Assembly (NCBI GenBank): GCA_003222085.1
Contig: QHUK01000018.1
Location: 1 to 64,000 of the forward strand
Source of the DNA: Gemmatimonadota bacterium
GTDB lineage: Bacteria > Gemmatimonadota > Gemmatimonadetes > Gemmatimonadales > GWC2-71-9
Length of the DNA: 64,000 bases
Reading direction: 5' to 3'
In this document: in pieces, positions 8,254-17,472 of the stretch
How the letters are laid out: each line of letters starts with the position of its first letter
How positions within the stretch are numbered: position 1 is the first letter of the stretch
The notes under the pieces: model-generated
The model's input: the letters and a program-made list of their open reading frames with translations, nothing else
Told to the model about the DNA's origin: nothing
The model's database searches: none
Translations under genes and position numbers: made by a program

Positions 8254-9588
8254 ATGAACGGCATTCTCGCAGGCCAGGTGGTACGGGCAGGGCGACCGGG
8301 GCAGCCCGCCTGGACACCGGTCTTCATCGCGTTCCTTGCGTACGCGTTCGTCATCTTGACCTACCGCGTTCCCATCGGCACCGCCGTGATGGCCGCCGCC
8401 CTCATGGGCCTGATCCTGCAACGGCACGCCGTTCGCGTCCCCACATTTCTCTGGCTGTACGCGGCCTGGCTCGGCTGGTCCGGCGTCGGGCTTGTGACGA
8501 GCGACTATTCGGAGGCGGTACAGCTCACACTCATCGAGCAGATCAAAGTTCTGCTGGTGGCGCTCGTGGCGGCGAACGCGCTGCGTACCGGGACCCAAAT
8601 CCGCCATTTCATGATCTTCATGCTCGTCAGCTACGTCTTGTTTCCCGTCCGCTCCACGTTGGTGAACTACTTCATCACCGGGAATACGCTGTTCGGACGG
8701 GCCATTGGCCCGTTCATCTACTCGAATCCAAACGATCTGGCAGCGCTCACGATCTTGATGCTGGGGCCGACGCTCGCGCTCTGGGCAAGCGCGCCGCGCG
8801 GCAGCCTTGTCCGTTGGGCGGGCGTGGCGGGGGCTGCACCGCTCATCCTGGTCATCGTGCTCACGCAGTCCCGTGGTGGGTTCCTCGCGCTGGCAACGAT
8901 CGCCTTCCCCTCCGCCGTCACGCTCGCGCGACGGCGACCGCGCGCGGCCATCGGGTTCGCCGCGCTCCTGGCGCTGGGGTTGTACCTCGCACCGGCCGGC
9001 TTTTGGAAGCGCATGCAAGGCCTGGAGAAGGGCACGAGCGTCGCGACAATCAGTCAAATGGACCCCGAAGGGTCCGCGGGACAACGGTTCGCGGTGCTGC
9101 AGACCGCCCTCCGCATCGTGCGCGATCATCCGATCCTTGGCGTCGGACTGGGAGCGTATGGCCTGGCGAACGCCCGGTACAATCCCGCCCTGGGGGATTT
9201 GGATACACACAATACCTATCTGAACGTCTTGGCGGAGAACGGCGTGCCGGGCCTCATACTCTTCTTCGCGCTGGTGATCAGCGTGCTGCGCACGGTGCAT
9301 GATACCCGCCGCCGCGTCCGGCGCGCCTTGCCCGCTCAGGCCGAGATGCTGCGATGGCTGGAAATTGGATTGATCGGGTTTCTCATCGCCGCGGTGTTTG
9401 GCTCTCAGTCCAAACTCGCGCTCTTCTACGTTTACCTCGCGCTGCTCTGGTGCACATCGCGAGCCGTGCGCGCGCAGATCCCGCCCGCGAGCCCCGCCGC
9501 CGTCCCGCTACCCTTCCCGCTCGATCGCACGATGACCGCGGTCGATCGACGTCCCGGCCCGGGCGACCCGCGCTCACGGCCGGCGTAG
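8254..9588 (+). CDS. O-antigen polymerase/ligase-like membrane protein (Wzy/WaaL type)
   Basis: The ATG at 8254 follows a GAGG element and lies 11 bp after the amidotransferase stop; the open frame upstream is only an out-of-frame overlap. The 444-residue protein has about 10-12 hydrophobic segments and the Wzy_C signature in a periplasmic loop: GVGLGAYGLAN followed by THNTYLNVLAENGVPGLI, where the conserved His-Asn pair is typical of O-antigen ligase family proteins. It would polymerise or ligate lipid-linked oligosaccharide in the periplasm, pairing with the flippase at 11008. The last ~50 residues are Pro/Arg-rich and probably cytoplasmic. Whether it is polymerase or ligase cannot be told from sequence alone. 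Confidence 0.85.
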   Translation: MNGILAGQVVRAGRPGQPAWTPVFIAFLAYAFVILTYRVPIGTAVMAAALMGLILQRHAVRVPTFLWLYAAWLGWSGVGLVTSDYSEAVQLTLIEQIKVLLVALVAANALRTGTQIRHFMIFMLVSYVLFPVRSTLVNYFITGNTLFGRAIGPFIYSNPNDLAALTILMLGPTLALWASAPRGSLVRWAGVAGAAPLILVIVLTQSRGGFLALATIAFPSAVTLARRRPRAAIGFAALLALGLYLAPAGFWKRMQGLEKGTSVATISQMDPEGSAGQRFAVLQTALRIVRDHPILGVGLGAYGLANARYNPALGDLDTHNTYLNVLAENGVPGLILFFALVISVLRTVHDTRRRVRRALPAQAEMLRWLEIGLIGFLIAAVFGSQSKLALFYVYLALLWCTSRAVRAQIPPASPAAVPLPFPLDRTMTAVDRRPGPGDPRSRPA

Positions 9589-10794
9589 CGACGCAACGGC
9601 TCGGCGCTGCGAGCCGCCGAGAAGACCGCTCGCTGCCCCGCACCAACCCAGCAGAGGCAGCCCCGCACACCCCGACACAATGGGGAGCACCGCGAGGATC
9701 ACTCCCGTACCCACACTGGCGACTACAAGCGCCCCGCGTGAGCTCACGGACGTCAGATATCCGAGCGGCCAGAGTAAGACGGCCATCCAACCCGCGGTCA
9801 ACAATCTGGTCCAGGACCCTGTCGCTCTTTCCGTGGGAGTGAACAGGCGCCACGCGTCTCCGGGACCGAGACGTGCTTCTCGGATGACGGTGCCAACGTT
9901 CGTCACGATGACGATCCGGTAGGAAAAGGACCGCACGAAGAGGCGTATCCCGACGGGCTCGCCGGCCATCACCGGCATGGCATGGCGGAGCCACACCGAG
10001 TGACCGCGCAGGCGAGCGCGGTCACTCGCGGAAGGGAGATGCAGGTGGAGATCGCGGTCTCGTTGCTCGAGCCACATCCACCCTGGTCCGCTCGGCAACC
10101 ACGCGACCACGATTTGGGCCAAGCCGGTGTCGGGTCGGCCCGACAAGAGGTCGACGGCGATCTCCACCGCCTGCTGGTCGGGGACATCGAGCCACTGGTG
10201 CATCGTGGCTGGCACTCCGTCGACCCGCACCGCGTTCAGGGAGCCCGTGAAGGGGACATACTGCGTCGTGTCGGTGCTTCCTTCGGTCCATTGCAGCGTC
10301 CGCGGCAGCGGCACGGCCTGCATTGCCATCCCCACGCCGAGGCACGCGACCAGGAGCACGCTATAACCGATCGCGACGCGCCGGGCGCGCCGGGGCGCTT
10401 CAACCACCCTGCGCCGCAGGCCAGGCAGGGCGATCCCCACCGCTCCCCCTAGTGCGTTGGTGAGAATGTCTGACATGCTCGCCACACGCCCGGGGATGAA
10501 CCCGTGTTGCAACCACTCGACCCCGATCGTGGTCGTCAGAGCGACGGCGAGGGCCAGGTACGCCCGCAGCCCGGCGCGAGACAGCGCCCATCCTAGGGGC
10601 ACGAACAGCGCGACGTTCGCCACCGCGTCGGCGAGGGCGTAGTCGCCGCACCCCAGGCAAAAAAAGGGGATCTCGTCGCCGCGCATGCCGTGCGTCGGCA
10701 TCGGGACCAGCGTGGCGGCGGCCACCAAGCCCAGGGCGAGGGCAACCGGAGCCCAAGTCACGATGCCCGTCCGGGCTGAGGACGAAGGTTCCAC
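9574..10794 (-). CDS. VanZ-family membrane protein with a large extracytoplasmic domain
   Basis: No ATG fits; GTG codons at 10794 (used here, 406 residues) or 10761 are plausible starts. The N-terminal ~130 residues are VanZ-like: transmembrane stretches, the NVALFVPLGWAL segment and a GVEWLQHGFIPGRVASMSDI-type motif ending in DILTNALGG. A ~170-residue soluble region follows (beta-rich, WLDVPDQQAVEIAVDLLSG and SYRIVIVTNVG), which looks like a concanavalin/LamG-type sandwich, and then 2-3 further transmembrane helices. VanZ-like proteins are common in surface-polysaccharide loci but their role is unsettled. The gene opposes its neighbours and overlaps the polymerase 3' end by 15 bp. Confidence 0.75.
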   Translation of the reverse strand: MEPSSSARTGIVTWAPVALALGLVAAATLVPMPTHGMRGDEIPFFCLGCGDYALADAVANVALFVPLGWALSRAGLRAYLALAVALTTTIGVEWLQHGFIPGRVASMSDILTNALGGAVGIALPGLRRRVVEAPRRARRVAIGYSVLLVACLGVGMAMQAVPLPRTLQWTEGSTDTTQYVPFTGSLNAVRVDGVPATMHQWLDVPDQQAVEIAVDLLSGRPDTGLAQIVVAWLPSGPGWMWLEQRDRDLHLHLPSASDRARLRGHSVWLRHAMPVMAGEPVGIRLFVRSFSYRIVIVTNVGTVIREARLGPGDAWRLFTPTERATGSWTRLLTAGWMAVLLWPLGYLTSVSSRGALVVASVGTGVILAVLPIVSGCAGLPLLGWCGAASGLLGGSQRRAVASLRRP

Positions 10795-11007
10795 GTGTTT
10801 GGGCTCGATGTATGCAAGAGCGGGACCCGGGCTCCGCGACGAATTGTAGCGCCGCGACTGGACGTATTCCTGCTGTGGCGTCCGCGCAACATCCAGGGGC
10901 TCAGCGCCACGGATGGGGCTGGTCGTCGACGAGCCGGTCGACGAGAGAGCGAGTTGGAAGTGGGCACGCGACTTGCGCTTCCCGCCGCGCGACTCCCCTG
11001 ATTCAGG

Positions 11008-12459
11008 ATGGCTCACACAGTGCACCAAGAGAGCGAGGCCTACGAGACGCTAAGCGGCGCCACCGCCGAAGCGGCCCCGCCACCGCTCGTTGCCGGGCCT
11101 GCTCCCCGCCCCCTCCGCCTGAGCGCGGTCTTCGCGCGGATCGGCGTGAGCCCGGCCATGGTCAAGGGCGCCGTATGGTCGATGGGCGGTTACGGCGCCG
11201 GCGCCGTCGCGTCGTTCGTCGTGCAGGTCATTCTGGCGCGGGCCCTCGAAGCCACACGCTACGGCGTGTACAGCTATCTGCTGGCCTGGGTCAACGTTGC
11301 GGTCCTGGCCGGGAAACTCGAGTTCGACACCGTCGCGATCCGGTTCATTGCGACGTACGACGGGCAGCGACAGGACGGGTTACTCCGCGGATTCTGGCAG
11401 TACGGATGGCGCGTGGTCAGCCGCACCACGACCGGCATCGCGCTCCTGGCCGGCGGAGCGGCGTGGCTGTTACGGCGACAGCTCCACCCGGGAATCGAAG
11501 GCGGAATTTGGGCGGCTTGCGTGTTGGTGCCGCTCACCGCGCTGCTGGCGTTCAGCGGCTGTACGCTCCAGGGCTTCCGACGCGTGCCGCAGTCGCAACT
11601 GCCGCAGCTCTTGCTACGGCCCGTCTTGTTCGGCGGTGGGGTGGTGCTCGTCGGGTCCGGTCTCGGGATCCCGCTCGGCGCGGGCGGCGCCGTGGCCCTG
11701 AACGCCCTGGCGACGGCCGTGGCCTTGGGGGTCAGCCTCTTCTTTCTCCGTCGCGCCGCTCCAGCGAGTGCCCTCGCGGCCACACCGGCGTTCGATACCG
11801 CGACCTGGATGCGTACGGTGCGCGGCTACATCATCATTTCGGCCGCGCAGCTCGTCCTGTCGCAGCAGTCAGACATCCTGGTCGTAGGCACCGTCCTCAG
11901 CGCGCGCGACGCCGGTCTCTACAGCGTCGCCAGTCAACTCACCGGTCTGGTGGGGTTGGGTGCTGCGGCGGTCATCTTCGTCGCGCTCCCGGCCGTGGCG
12001 GACCTCCACGCACGGGCGAGGCGAGCCGAGTTCCAGCATCTCGTGGTCCGCACCGTGCAGGCCTGTGCCGCCGTGAGCGTTCCGGTTGTCGTGCTGCTGT
12101 TCGTCGCCGGTCGCATGATCCTCCGGGTCTACGGGCCTGCCTTCGTCGATGCGTACCCGATTCTGTTGCTGTTGAGCGTCGGCGGACTGATGGGCTGGAC
12201 GATCGGACTGCCGGGGAGCCTGTTGCCCGCAACGGGGCATGAGTGGCAGGCGAGTCGGGTGATCGTGGCCACTGCTCTCCTGAATCTCGCGCTTACGTTC
12301 GTGCTCACACCCACCTTCGGCATCGTAGGCGCGGCGACGGCCACGGTGGTGGCCCAGCTCGTGCGGGTGGGAGTGTTGCGCTGGTATGCGTGGCGGTACC
12401 TGGGGGTGACCACGCTACTGTGGCTCCCCGCTGAACGGCGCGTGAGGGAGGGCGCATGA
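11008..12459 (+). CDS. oligosaccharide flippase (Wzx/MATE-like, MOP superfamily)
   Basis: The 483-residue protein starts at ATG 11008. A ~45-residue soluble N-terminal tail precedes 12-14 predicted transmembrane helices beginning at KGAVWSMGGYGAGAVASF. The segment VQVILARALEATRYGVYS is the usual polysaccharide-biosynthesis-protein signature near helix 1-2, and the internal repeat of two 6-helix halves is visible (second half from ISAAQLVLSQQSDILVVG). It would move lipid-linked repeat units across the inner membrane for the polymerase at 8254. The 3' end overlaps the next gene by 4 bp (ATGA), implying translational coupling. Confidence 0.88.
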   Translation: MAHTVHQESEAYETLSGATAEAAPPPLVAGPAPRPLRLSAVFARIGVSPAMVKGAVWSMGGYGAGAVASFVVQVILARALEATRYGVYSYLLAWVNVAVLAGKLEFDTVAIRFIATYDGQRQDGLLRGFWQYGWRVVSRTTTGIALLAGGAAWLLRRQLHPGIEGGIWAACVLVPLTALLAFSGCTLQGFRRVPQSQLPQLLLRPVLFGGGVVLVGSGLGIPLGAGGAVALNALATAVALGVSLFFLRRAAPASALAATPAFDTATWMRTVRGYIIISAAQLVLSQQSDILVVGTVLSARDAGLYSVASQLTGLVGLGAAAVIFVALPAVADLHARARRAEFQHLVVRTVQACAAVSVPVVVLLFVAGRMILRVYGPAFVDAYPILLLLSVGGLMGWTIGLPGSLLPATGHEWQASRVIVATALLNLALTFVLTPTFGIVGAATATVVAQLVRVGVLRWYAWRYLGVTTLLWLPAERRVREGA

Positions 12460-13574
12460 CGAGCGTTCAGATAAGCCCGCCGCTTCAGCAGACATGCCGG
12501 GGCGAAGTGCTCCGCGATCGCGTGGCCGAATGGGAGTCGTGCGAACGGGCGCTGGCGACCGTAGGCGTTCGGTTACCGCTGCCCCATCGGGCCATTTGGA
12601 GACTGGCGCGCCGTGGCAGTGAGCCGCTGTTCCTGGCCCTTCGCACGTCGGACGGTCGCTGTGCCGGGGGCTTCGGCATTCACGCCGCACCGAGCCGCGC
12701 GTTTCCGGGCTTTCGCGTGCTGCGCATCGAGCGCTTTGGGGAGGCCGTCCCGCGCACCCTGTGGGCCACCGCCGTCGACGCGCTCACCCAGGTAGCGCGT
12801 CAAGAGCCTCGCGTGCTGCGCTTGACCGTGGAGGTGTTCTCCCGCGCTGCGCAAACGCGGGCCGGCATCGCGGAACTCCTGCAGCAGGCGGGCTTCGTGC
12901 GCGCAGCCACGACCCGGAATTGGGGCACGACGTTCGCGCTCGATCTGCAGCCCAGCGAGGATGAGCTGTTCGGGTCCTTCAGCCCAACGGTGCGGCGCGC
13001 GATTCGCTCGGTGGCAAAACTCCCCGTGCAGGTTCGCTCGATCGACGACCGCCGATCGGCGAGCCGGCTGGACGCGCTGTCGAGCGAGGCCTTCGCACGC
13101 ACCGGTGCGCGCTACCAGGAGGTGTGGGATTGGGAGGGCGTGATCGAGCTGTCACGCCGCGCGCCGGACGCCTCTCGGCTGGTGGGGCTGTTTCGCACCG
13201 ACCGGGAAGGGCCGGAGGCCCTGCTCGGCTTCGTCTGGGGATGGTGGAACGGCGAGAGCGTGAGCTACTTCGCCGGCGCGTCCTCCCGCCCCAGCGACTT
13301 GCAAGGCGTGGGGATCGTGCATCCACTGTTTTGGGATCTGATCGTGTGGGCGAAGGGGACCGGTGCGACGTGGTTCGATCTCGGCGGCGCGACGGCCGGC
13401 ACGGCGGGCTCCGGTGACCCCCTCGGTGGGATCTCGGAATTCAAACGGCGGTTCAGCACGCAGACGGTGGACGTGGCGGAGGATTGGGTGCTCGAACCTC
13501 ACGCCGTGCCGGCGCGTGTGGCGGCGCTGGTGAGCACCGGCGCTGCGTGGCTGCGACGGGTGACACGCCGCTAG
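12456..13574 (+). CDS. FemAB/GNAT-fold acyltransferase
   Basis: This 372-residue protein starts in an ATGA overlap with the flippase gene. It has two GNAT-like halves: residues ~50-170 (FLALRTSDGRCAGGFGIH) and ~190-350, with the FemAB-type segment SYFAGASSRPSDLQGVGIVH followed by LIVWAKGTGATWFDLGG and FKRRFS near the C-terminus. Proteins of this group (FemAB, BioF2-like) transfer aminoacyl or acyl groups to amino groups of sugars or peptides, and those in exopolysaccharide loci probably acylate amino sugars. The donor (CoA, tRNA or ACP) is not evident; because two ACPs are encoded in this locus, an ACP-bound donor is possible. Confidence 0.75.
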   Translation: MTSVQISPPLQQTCRGEVLRDRVAEWESCERALATVGVRLPLPHRAIWRLARRGSEPLFLALRTSDGRCAGGFGIHAAPSRAFPGFRVLRIERFGEAVPRTLWATAVDALTQVARQEPRVLRLTVEVFSRAAQTRAGIAELLQQAGFVRAATTRNWGTTFALDLQPSEDELFGSFSPTVRRAIRSVAKLPVQVRSIDDRRSASRLDALSSEAFARTGARYQEVWDWEGVIELSRRAPDASRLVGLFRTDREGPEALLGFVWGWWNGESVSYFAGASSRPSDLQGVGIVHPLFWDLIVWAKGTGATWFDLGGATAGTAGSGDPLGGISEFKRRFSTQTVDVAEDWVLEPHAVPARVAALVSTGAAWLRRVTRR

Positions 13575-13575
13575 C

Positions 13576-14667
13576 ATGTCCGCGACCCTGAGCCTGTCCC
13601 GCCGCTTCCTGCTCCGGGTGATGGGCGCGGAGATTCTTGCGCCGGCGCTCCGCACGTTGGGGCGCGGCCTCCTGTCGATCTTTACGCTCCATCGCTTCAC
13701 GGACCCGGACCTGGGTGTCGTGGGGCACGACCCCGCTCTCCTACGCTATCACCTCGCGTACCTCCGGCGCCATCACTACCGGCTCTTCAGCCTGACCGAC
13801 GTGGTCAGACAGATTGAGAACGGCGGCACCGGGGGCTGGGGGGGGGGCGCGCCCGCCGTCGCCTTCACGGTGGACGACGGGTATGCCGGCTTCGCCCGCA
13901 TCGCCGCGCCCATCTTCGCCGAGTACGACTGTCCGGTGACGTTGTTCGTCACGACGGGCTTTCTCGACGGGCAGCTCTGGTTGTGGTGGGATCGCGTCAC
14001 CTACCTCTTCAAGCACACCCAGCGTTCCTCGCTCGTGTTCCGCTTGGGAGGAGAGGAACGCGCGTATCGCTGGTCGACGTCGGGGGAGCGGGACGAGGCG
14101 CAGCACGACGTGCTCCGGCGCCTCGAGTGGATCGACGCGCCCCTGCGGGAGGCGACGATCGCCGGGCTTTCCCGACAGTTCGACGTGGAGGTACCCGCGA
14201 GCCCTCCGCCCGCGTGCGCCCCCATCAGCTGGGACGAAGTCCGCCGCACGGCGAAACTCGGCGTGACGTTCGGTCCTCATACGGTGACACACCCGATTCT
14301 CAGTCTGGCGAGCGAGGACGTCTGCCGCTGGGAGATCGAGGAATCGTGCCGTCGGTTGCGCCAAGAGACAGATGCCTGGGTCCCCGTCTTCTGCTATCCG
14401 AACGGCGAGCCCCGGTCGTTCGGGCAACGGGAGGTCGAGGCGACGCAACGCATGGGCTGCCGGGCCGCCTTGACCACCGTGCGCGACTACGCTGCCGCGC
14501 GTCACGCTCGGCCCCAGGGAGCGCTGGAGCGGTTCGCGCTTCCCCGCTTCCCCTACCCGGACGACACGCCCCACTTCGTGAACGTGGTCGCAGGCCTGGC
14601 CCGTCTCAAACAGAGGCTGCACCGGCTGCACGGTGGCGTTCTCCGACCAGGGCTAACCTCAGCGTAA
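13576..14667 (+). CDS. polysaccharide deacetylase (NodB homology, CE4-like)
   Basis: The 363-residue protein starts one base after the previous stop. The NodB domain begins near residue 90: motif 1 is FTVDDGY (usual T-F-D-D-G, catalytic-base Asp and metal Asp), motif 2 is H-x3-H in GPHTVTHPIL. The C-terminal motifs are less clear. CE4 enzymes remove N-acetyl or O-acetyl groups from sugars with a Zn ion. Residues 1-85 are an extra N-terminal region with a hydrophobic start, so the protein may be membrane-associated. A run of ten G at 13838-13847 just before motif 1 encodes the Gly-rich stretch GGTGGWGGGA; slippage there would remove the catalytic domain. Confidence 0.85.
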   Translation: MSATLSLSRRFLLRVMGAEILAPALRTLGRGLLSIFTLHRFTDPDLGVVGHDPALLRYHLAYLRRHHYRLFSLTDVVRQIENGGTGGWGGGAPAVAFTVDDGYAGFARIAAPIFAEYDCPVTLFVTTGFLDGQLWLWWDRVTYLFKHTQRSSLVFRLGGEERAYRWSTSGERDEAQHDVLRRLEWIDAPLREATIAGLSRQFDVEVPASPPPACAPISWDEVRRTAKLGVTFGPHTVTHPILSLASEDVCRWEIEESCRRLRQETDAWVPVFCYPNGEPRSFGQREVEATQRMGCRAALTTVRDYAAARHARPQGALERFALPRFPYPDDTPHFVNVVAGLARLKQRLHRLHGGVLRPGLTSA

Positions 14668-14678
14668 AGGGCAAGCTC

Positions 14679-15548
14679 ATGTCCCAATCGACGGCGTCCC
14701 AGGACCGCTTGACCGAAACGGCATACTGGGATTCGCTGTACGACCCCGCCGCGGCCAGCGCCGCCCGGAGACCGCCCAGCCGCACGAAGGCACTCCTGCG
14801 CAGGTTGGTCGGACCGAAGGTGCGCGAGCTGGTGCAAGACTATCGGGAGTATCTGGTTTGGAACACCGTCTACCCTCAGCATCTGTCCGGACGGAAGGGG
14901 GCCAGGGTCCTGGAGGTTGGTAGCGCCCCCGGCACGCATCTGGTTCAGCTGCACCAGACCTATGGCCTGGAGTGCTACGGCGTGGAATACACACCGCGAG
15001 GAGCGGAGCTGAACAAGAGGGTGTTTCAGCAGCATGGCCTCGATCCGGCGAAGGTCATCCAAGCGGACTTCTTCTCTCCCGAGTTCCAAGCGCGGTATCG
15101 CGCCTATTTCGATGTTGTGTTCTCGCGAGGCTTCATCGAGCACTTTCGCGATGTCGACGGAGTCGTGTCTGCACACCTGAACGTCCTGGCCCCTGGAGGG
15201 TTGCTCTTTGTGAGCATTCCGAACCTCCGAGGCATCAACTACGGGCTGGCGTTGCTCTTCTGCAAGGAACGGCTGCCCCTTCACAATCTGACGATCATGA
15301 AGCGAGAACGGTTCTCCAAGCTCTTCGACGTGAAGGGGTTGACTCCGCTGCATTGCGGCTACTTCGGGGGAGTCAACCTCCACATCGTCGACACGACCAC
15401 GACCAGGCTCAAGCGTCTCGGACTTGCCGTGTGCGCGAAGGCGCAGCTCCCGGTGAATCTGGCCTATCGCATCTTGCGCAAGCGCGGTGGGGCGGAGCAC
15501 CCCTGGTTCAGCTCCCACTTGGTCTTCCTCGGCCGTAAGGAGCGCTGA
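14679..15548 (+). CDS. SAM-dependent methyltransferase (class I)
   Basis: I place the start at ATG 14679, 11 bp after the deacetylase stop; sequence upstream in this frame is overlap only. The 289-residue protein has the SAM-binding motif I VLEVGSAPGTHL near residue 78, motif II with acidic residue in YGVEYTP, a post-motif II FDVVFSRGFIEHF and motif III LAPGGLLFVSIPN. This is the common class I Rossmann methyltransferase found in glycan loci, where it usually O-methylates a sugar or a terminal residue. The substrate is not deducible. It is followed after 8 bp by the second amidotransferase. Confidence 0.85.
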   Translation: MSQSTASQDRLTETAYWDSLYDPAAASAARRPPSRTKALLRRLVGPKVRELVQDYREYLVWNTVYPQHLSGRKGARVLEVGSAPGTHLVQLHQTYGLECYGVEYTPRGAELNKRVFQQHGLDPAKVIQADFFSPEFQARYRAYFDVVFSRGFIEHFRDVDGVVSAHLNVLAPGGLLFVSIPNLRGINYGLALLFCKERLPLHNLTIMKRERFSKLFDVKGLTPLHCGYFGGVNLHIVDTTTTRLKRLGLAVCAKAQLPVNLAYRILRKRGGAEHPWFSSHLVFLGRKER

Positions 15549-15556
15549 CACTCGGT

Positions 15557-17449
15557 ATGTGCGGGATTGCTGGCGTAGTCGGGTTCGAGAACCCGACCTT
15601 GGCGCTGGAGCGGGTGCAGCACATGACTCACGCGCTGGCCCGGCGAGGGCCGGATAGCGAGGGTATCGAGTGTTGGCCGGGGGTCGTGCTCGGTCACCGG
15701 CGGCTCGCCATCTTCGACCTCAGCGACGCGGGGCGGCAACCGATGATGTCGCCCGACCGATCCCTGGGGCTCGTCTTCAATGGCGCGATCTACAACTTCC
15801 GCGCTCTGAGAACGGAGCTGGCCGCCGACGGCGCGCAGTTCCGTAGTCGCACCGACACCGAAGTGCTGTTGCATGGATACCGTCGGTGGGGAATCAAAGG
15901 GTTGGTCGCCCGTCTGCGAGGGATGTTCGCGTTTGGGCTGTGGGACAACACGAATCGCACGCTCTACCTCGTTCGCGATCGCTTGGGGATCAAACCCCTG
16001 GTATATGCCGCGCGAAACGGCAGCGTCGCCTTCGCCTCGACCGTCCGTGCGCTGCGTGCGGGAGGCTGGTCCGGTGATCTCGACGAGGCGGCGCTGGCGG
16101 AGTATCTCGAGTTCGGCTTCGTGACCGATCGTCGCGCCATCTACCAAGGCCTCGTCAAGGTACCGGCAGCATCCATCGTGCGGTGGCAGGACGGGGTCTT
16201 GCAAACGGAGGAATACTGGACGCCGCCCACGGCGCCTGCCGGGCGCACTCCGACGTTCGAGGAAGCGGTCGCGGAGACCGAGCGCCTCTTTCTCGCGGCG
16301 GTCCAGCGACGTCTCGACGCCGATGTCCCCGTCGGCGCCCTGTTGAGCGGCGGCCTCGACTCGGGCCTGGTGTGCTGGGCCGTAACCAAGCTCGGGGCGG
16401 ACCTCACCGCCTTCACGGTAGGCACGCCCGGTGACCCGGAAGACGAGACGACGGATGCGTGCGCGACCGCTGCGGAGTTGGGCATCCGGCATCGCCTCGT
16501 CGGACTGCCCGCGGCCGACCGGCCCGGGGTCGAGGAACTGGCATCCGCGTACGCAGAGCCGTTTGCGTGCGGCTCCGCACTGGGGATGCTGCGGGTATGC
16601 AAGGAAGTGGCGACCTCCGCCAAGGTGCTCCTCACCGGAGACGGCGGGGACGACCTGTTTCTCGGGTACCCCCGCCATCGTCATCTCTGGCTGGCCCAGA
16701 TCCTCGCGCGGATGACGCCGCACGTGGCGAGCGGCTGGTGGCGGTCGGCGCGTCGAGGCTTCGAACCCGGGCCGTTCCGCCGGGCGGTCCATTTCCTGGA
16801 CTACGCCGCCGGCGGGCTCGGCGCGTTCATCGACGCCCACGACGGTCTGCCCACCTATCACCGGCAGGGACTGCTGGGAGAGCGGCTGGCCGGGGTGACC
16901 GTCGAGCAACGGCGCATGCCATGGTCGGGCGACTCCGCTCGCCGAGTGCTCGCGGATTACTTGGAATACGATCGCCGGACCCAGTTTGTCGCGGAATATC
17001 TCACGAAGGTGGATGGCGCCGCGATGCACTACGGGCTCGAGGCGCGGTCCCCGTTTCTGGATCAAGACCTCTGGGAATTCGCCTGCACCCTTCCGCCCGC
17101 CATCCGCCTGCGCCGCGGCGGCCTCAAGGCTGTCCTCCGGGAACTCGCCCGCCGGAGGATCGGCGACCGAATCGCACGGGGCCGCAAGCGGGGCTTCTCG
17201 ATTCCAGTCGAGCGGTGGCTCGCCGGACGCTGGCTCCCCCACATGGAAGCCACGTTGCGCTCCTCGCGGCTGGTTGGCGACGGGTGGATCCGATCGGAGG
17301 GCCTCCGCGCGGAGATCACGGCCTCAGCCCGGCGCGGCTGGGCGCGCCACCAGCTGTGGTACCTATACGTGCTGGAGTCCTGGATGCGCGCTGAACAAAC
17401 TCACCAGCCGGCCTCTCGGGCCTCTCGCATCCACCAGCCGATCCATTGA
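15557..17449 (+). CDS. asnB: asparagine synthetase-like amidotransferase, copy 2, altered glutamine-binding motif
   Basis: ATG 15557 keeps Cys2 at the mature N-terminus (MCGIAGVVG). The 630 residues have the glutaminase domain, then the PP-loop LLSGGLDSG near residue 262 and TGDGGDDLFLGY. The invariant NGEIYN of the glutaminase pocket reads NGAIYN here (codon GCG at 15785-15787, residue 77). In E. coli AsnB the Glu at this position contacts the glutamine substrate. Cys2, the Arg of HRRLAIFD and the Asp of RTDTE are kept. The enzyme may therefore use glutamine poorly and depend on ammonia, or have changed specificity. Context suggests amidation of a sugar acid. It ends the plus-strand arm and converges on the next asnB-like gene with 23 bp between stops. 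Confidence 0.88.
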   Translation: MCGIAGVVGFENPTLALERVQHMTHALARRGPDSEGIECWPGVVLGHRRLAIFDLSDAGRQPMMSPDRSLGLVFNGAIYNFRALRTELAADGAQFRSRTDTEVLLHGYRRWGIKGLVARLRGMFAFGLWDNTNRTLYLVRDRLGIKPLVYAARNGSVAFASTVRALRAGGWSGDLDEAALAEYLEFGFVTDRRAIYQGLVKVPAASIVRWQDGVLQTEEYWTPPTAPAGRTPTFEEAVAETERLFLAAVQRRLDADVPVGALLSGGLDSGLVCWAVTKLGADLTAFTVGTPGDPEDETTDACATAAELGIRHRLVGLPAADRPGVEELASAYAEPFACGSALGMLRVCKEVATSAKVLLTGDGGDDLFLGYPRHRHLWLAQILARMTPHVASGWWRSARRGFEPGPFRRAVHFLDYAAGGLGAFIDAHDGLPTYHRQGLLGERLAGVTVEQRRMPWSGDSARRVLADYLEYDRRTQFVAEYLTKVDGAAMHYGLEARSPFLDQDLWEFACTLPPAIRLRRGGLKAVLRELARRRIGDRIARGRKRGFSIPVERWLAGRWLPHMEATLRSSRLVGDGWIRSEGLRAEITASARRGWARHQLWYLYVLESWMRAEQTHQPASRASRIHQPIH

Positions 17450-17472
17450 TCCGCGTCGTGGCGCGAGCCACG

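Noticed and set aside
6290-8317. Long minus-strand open frame (675 codons) opposite asnB copy 1
   Set aside because: Composition is Arg/Glu/His-rich without any family motif, and it exactly shadows a well-supported amidotransferase; such frames arise from GC-rich codon bias.
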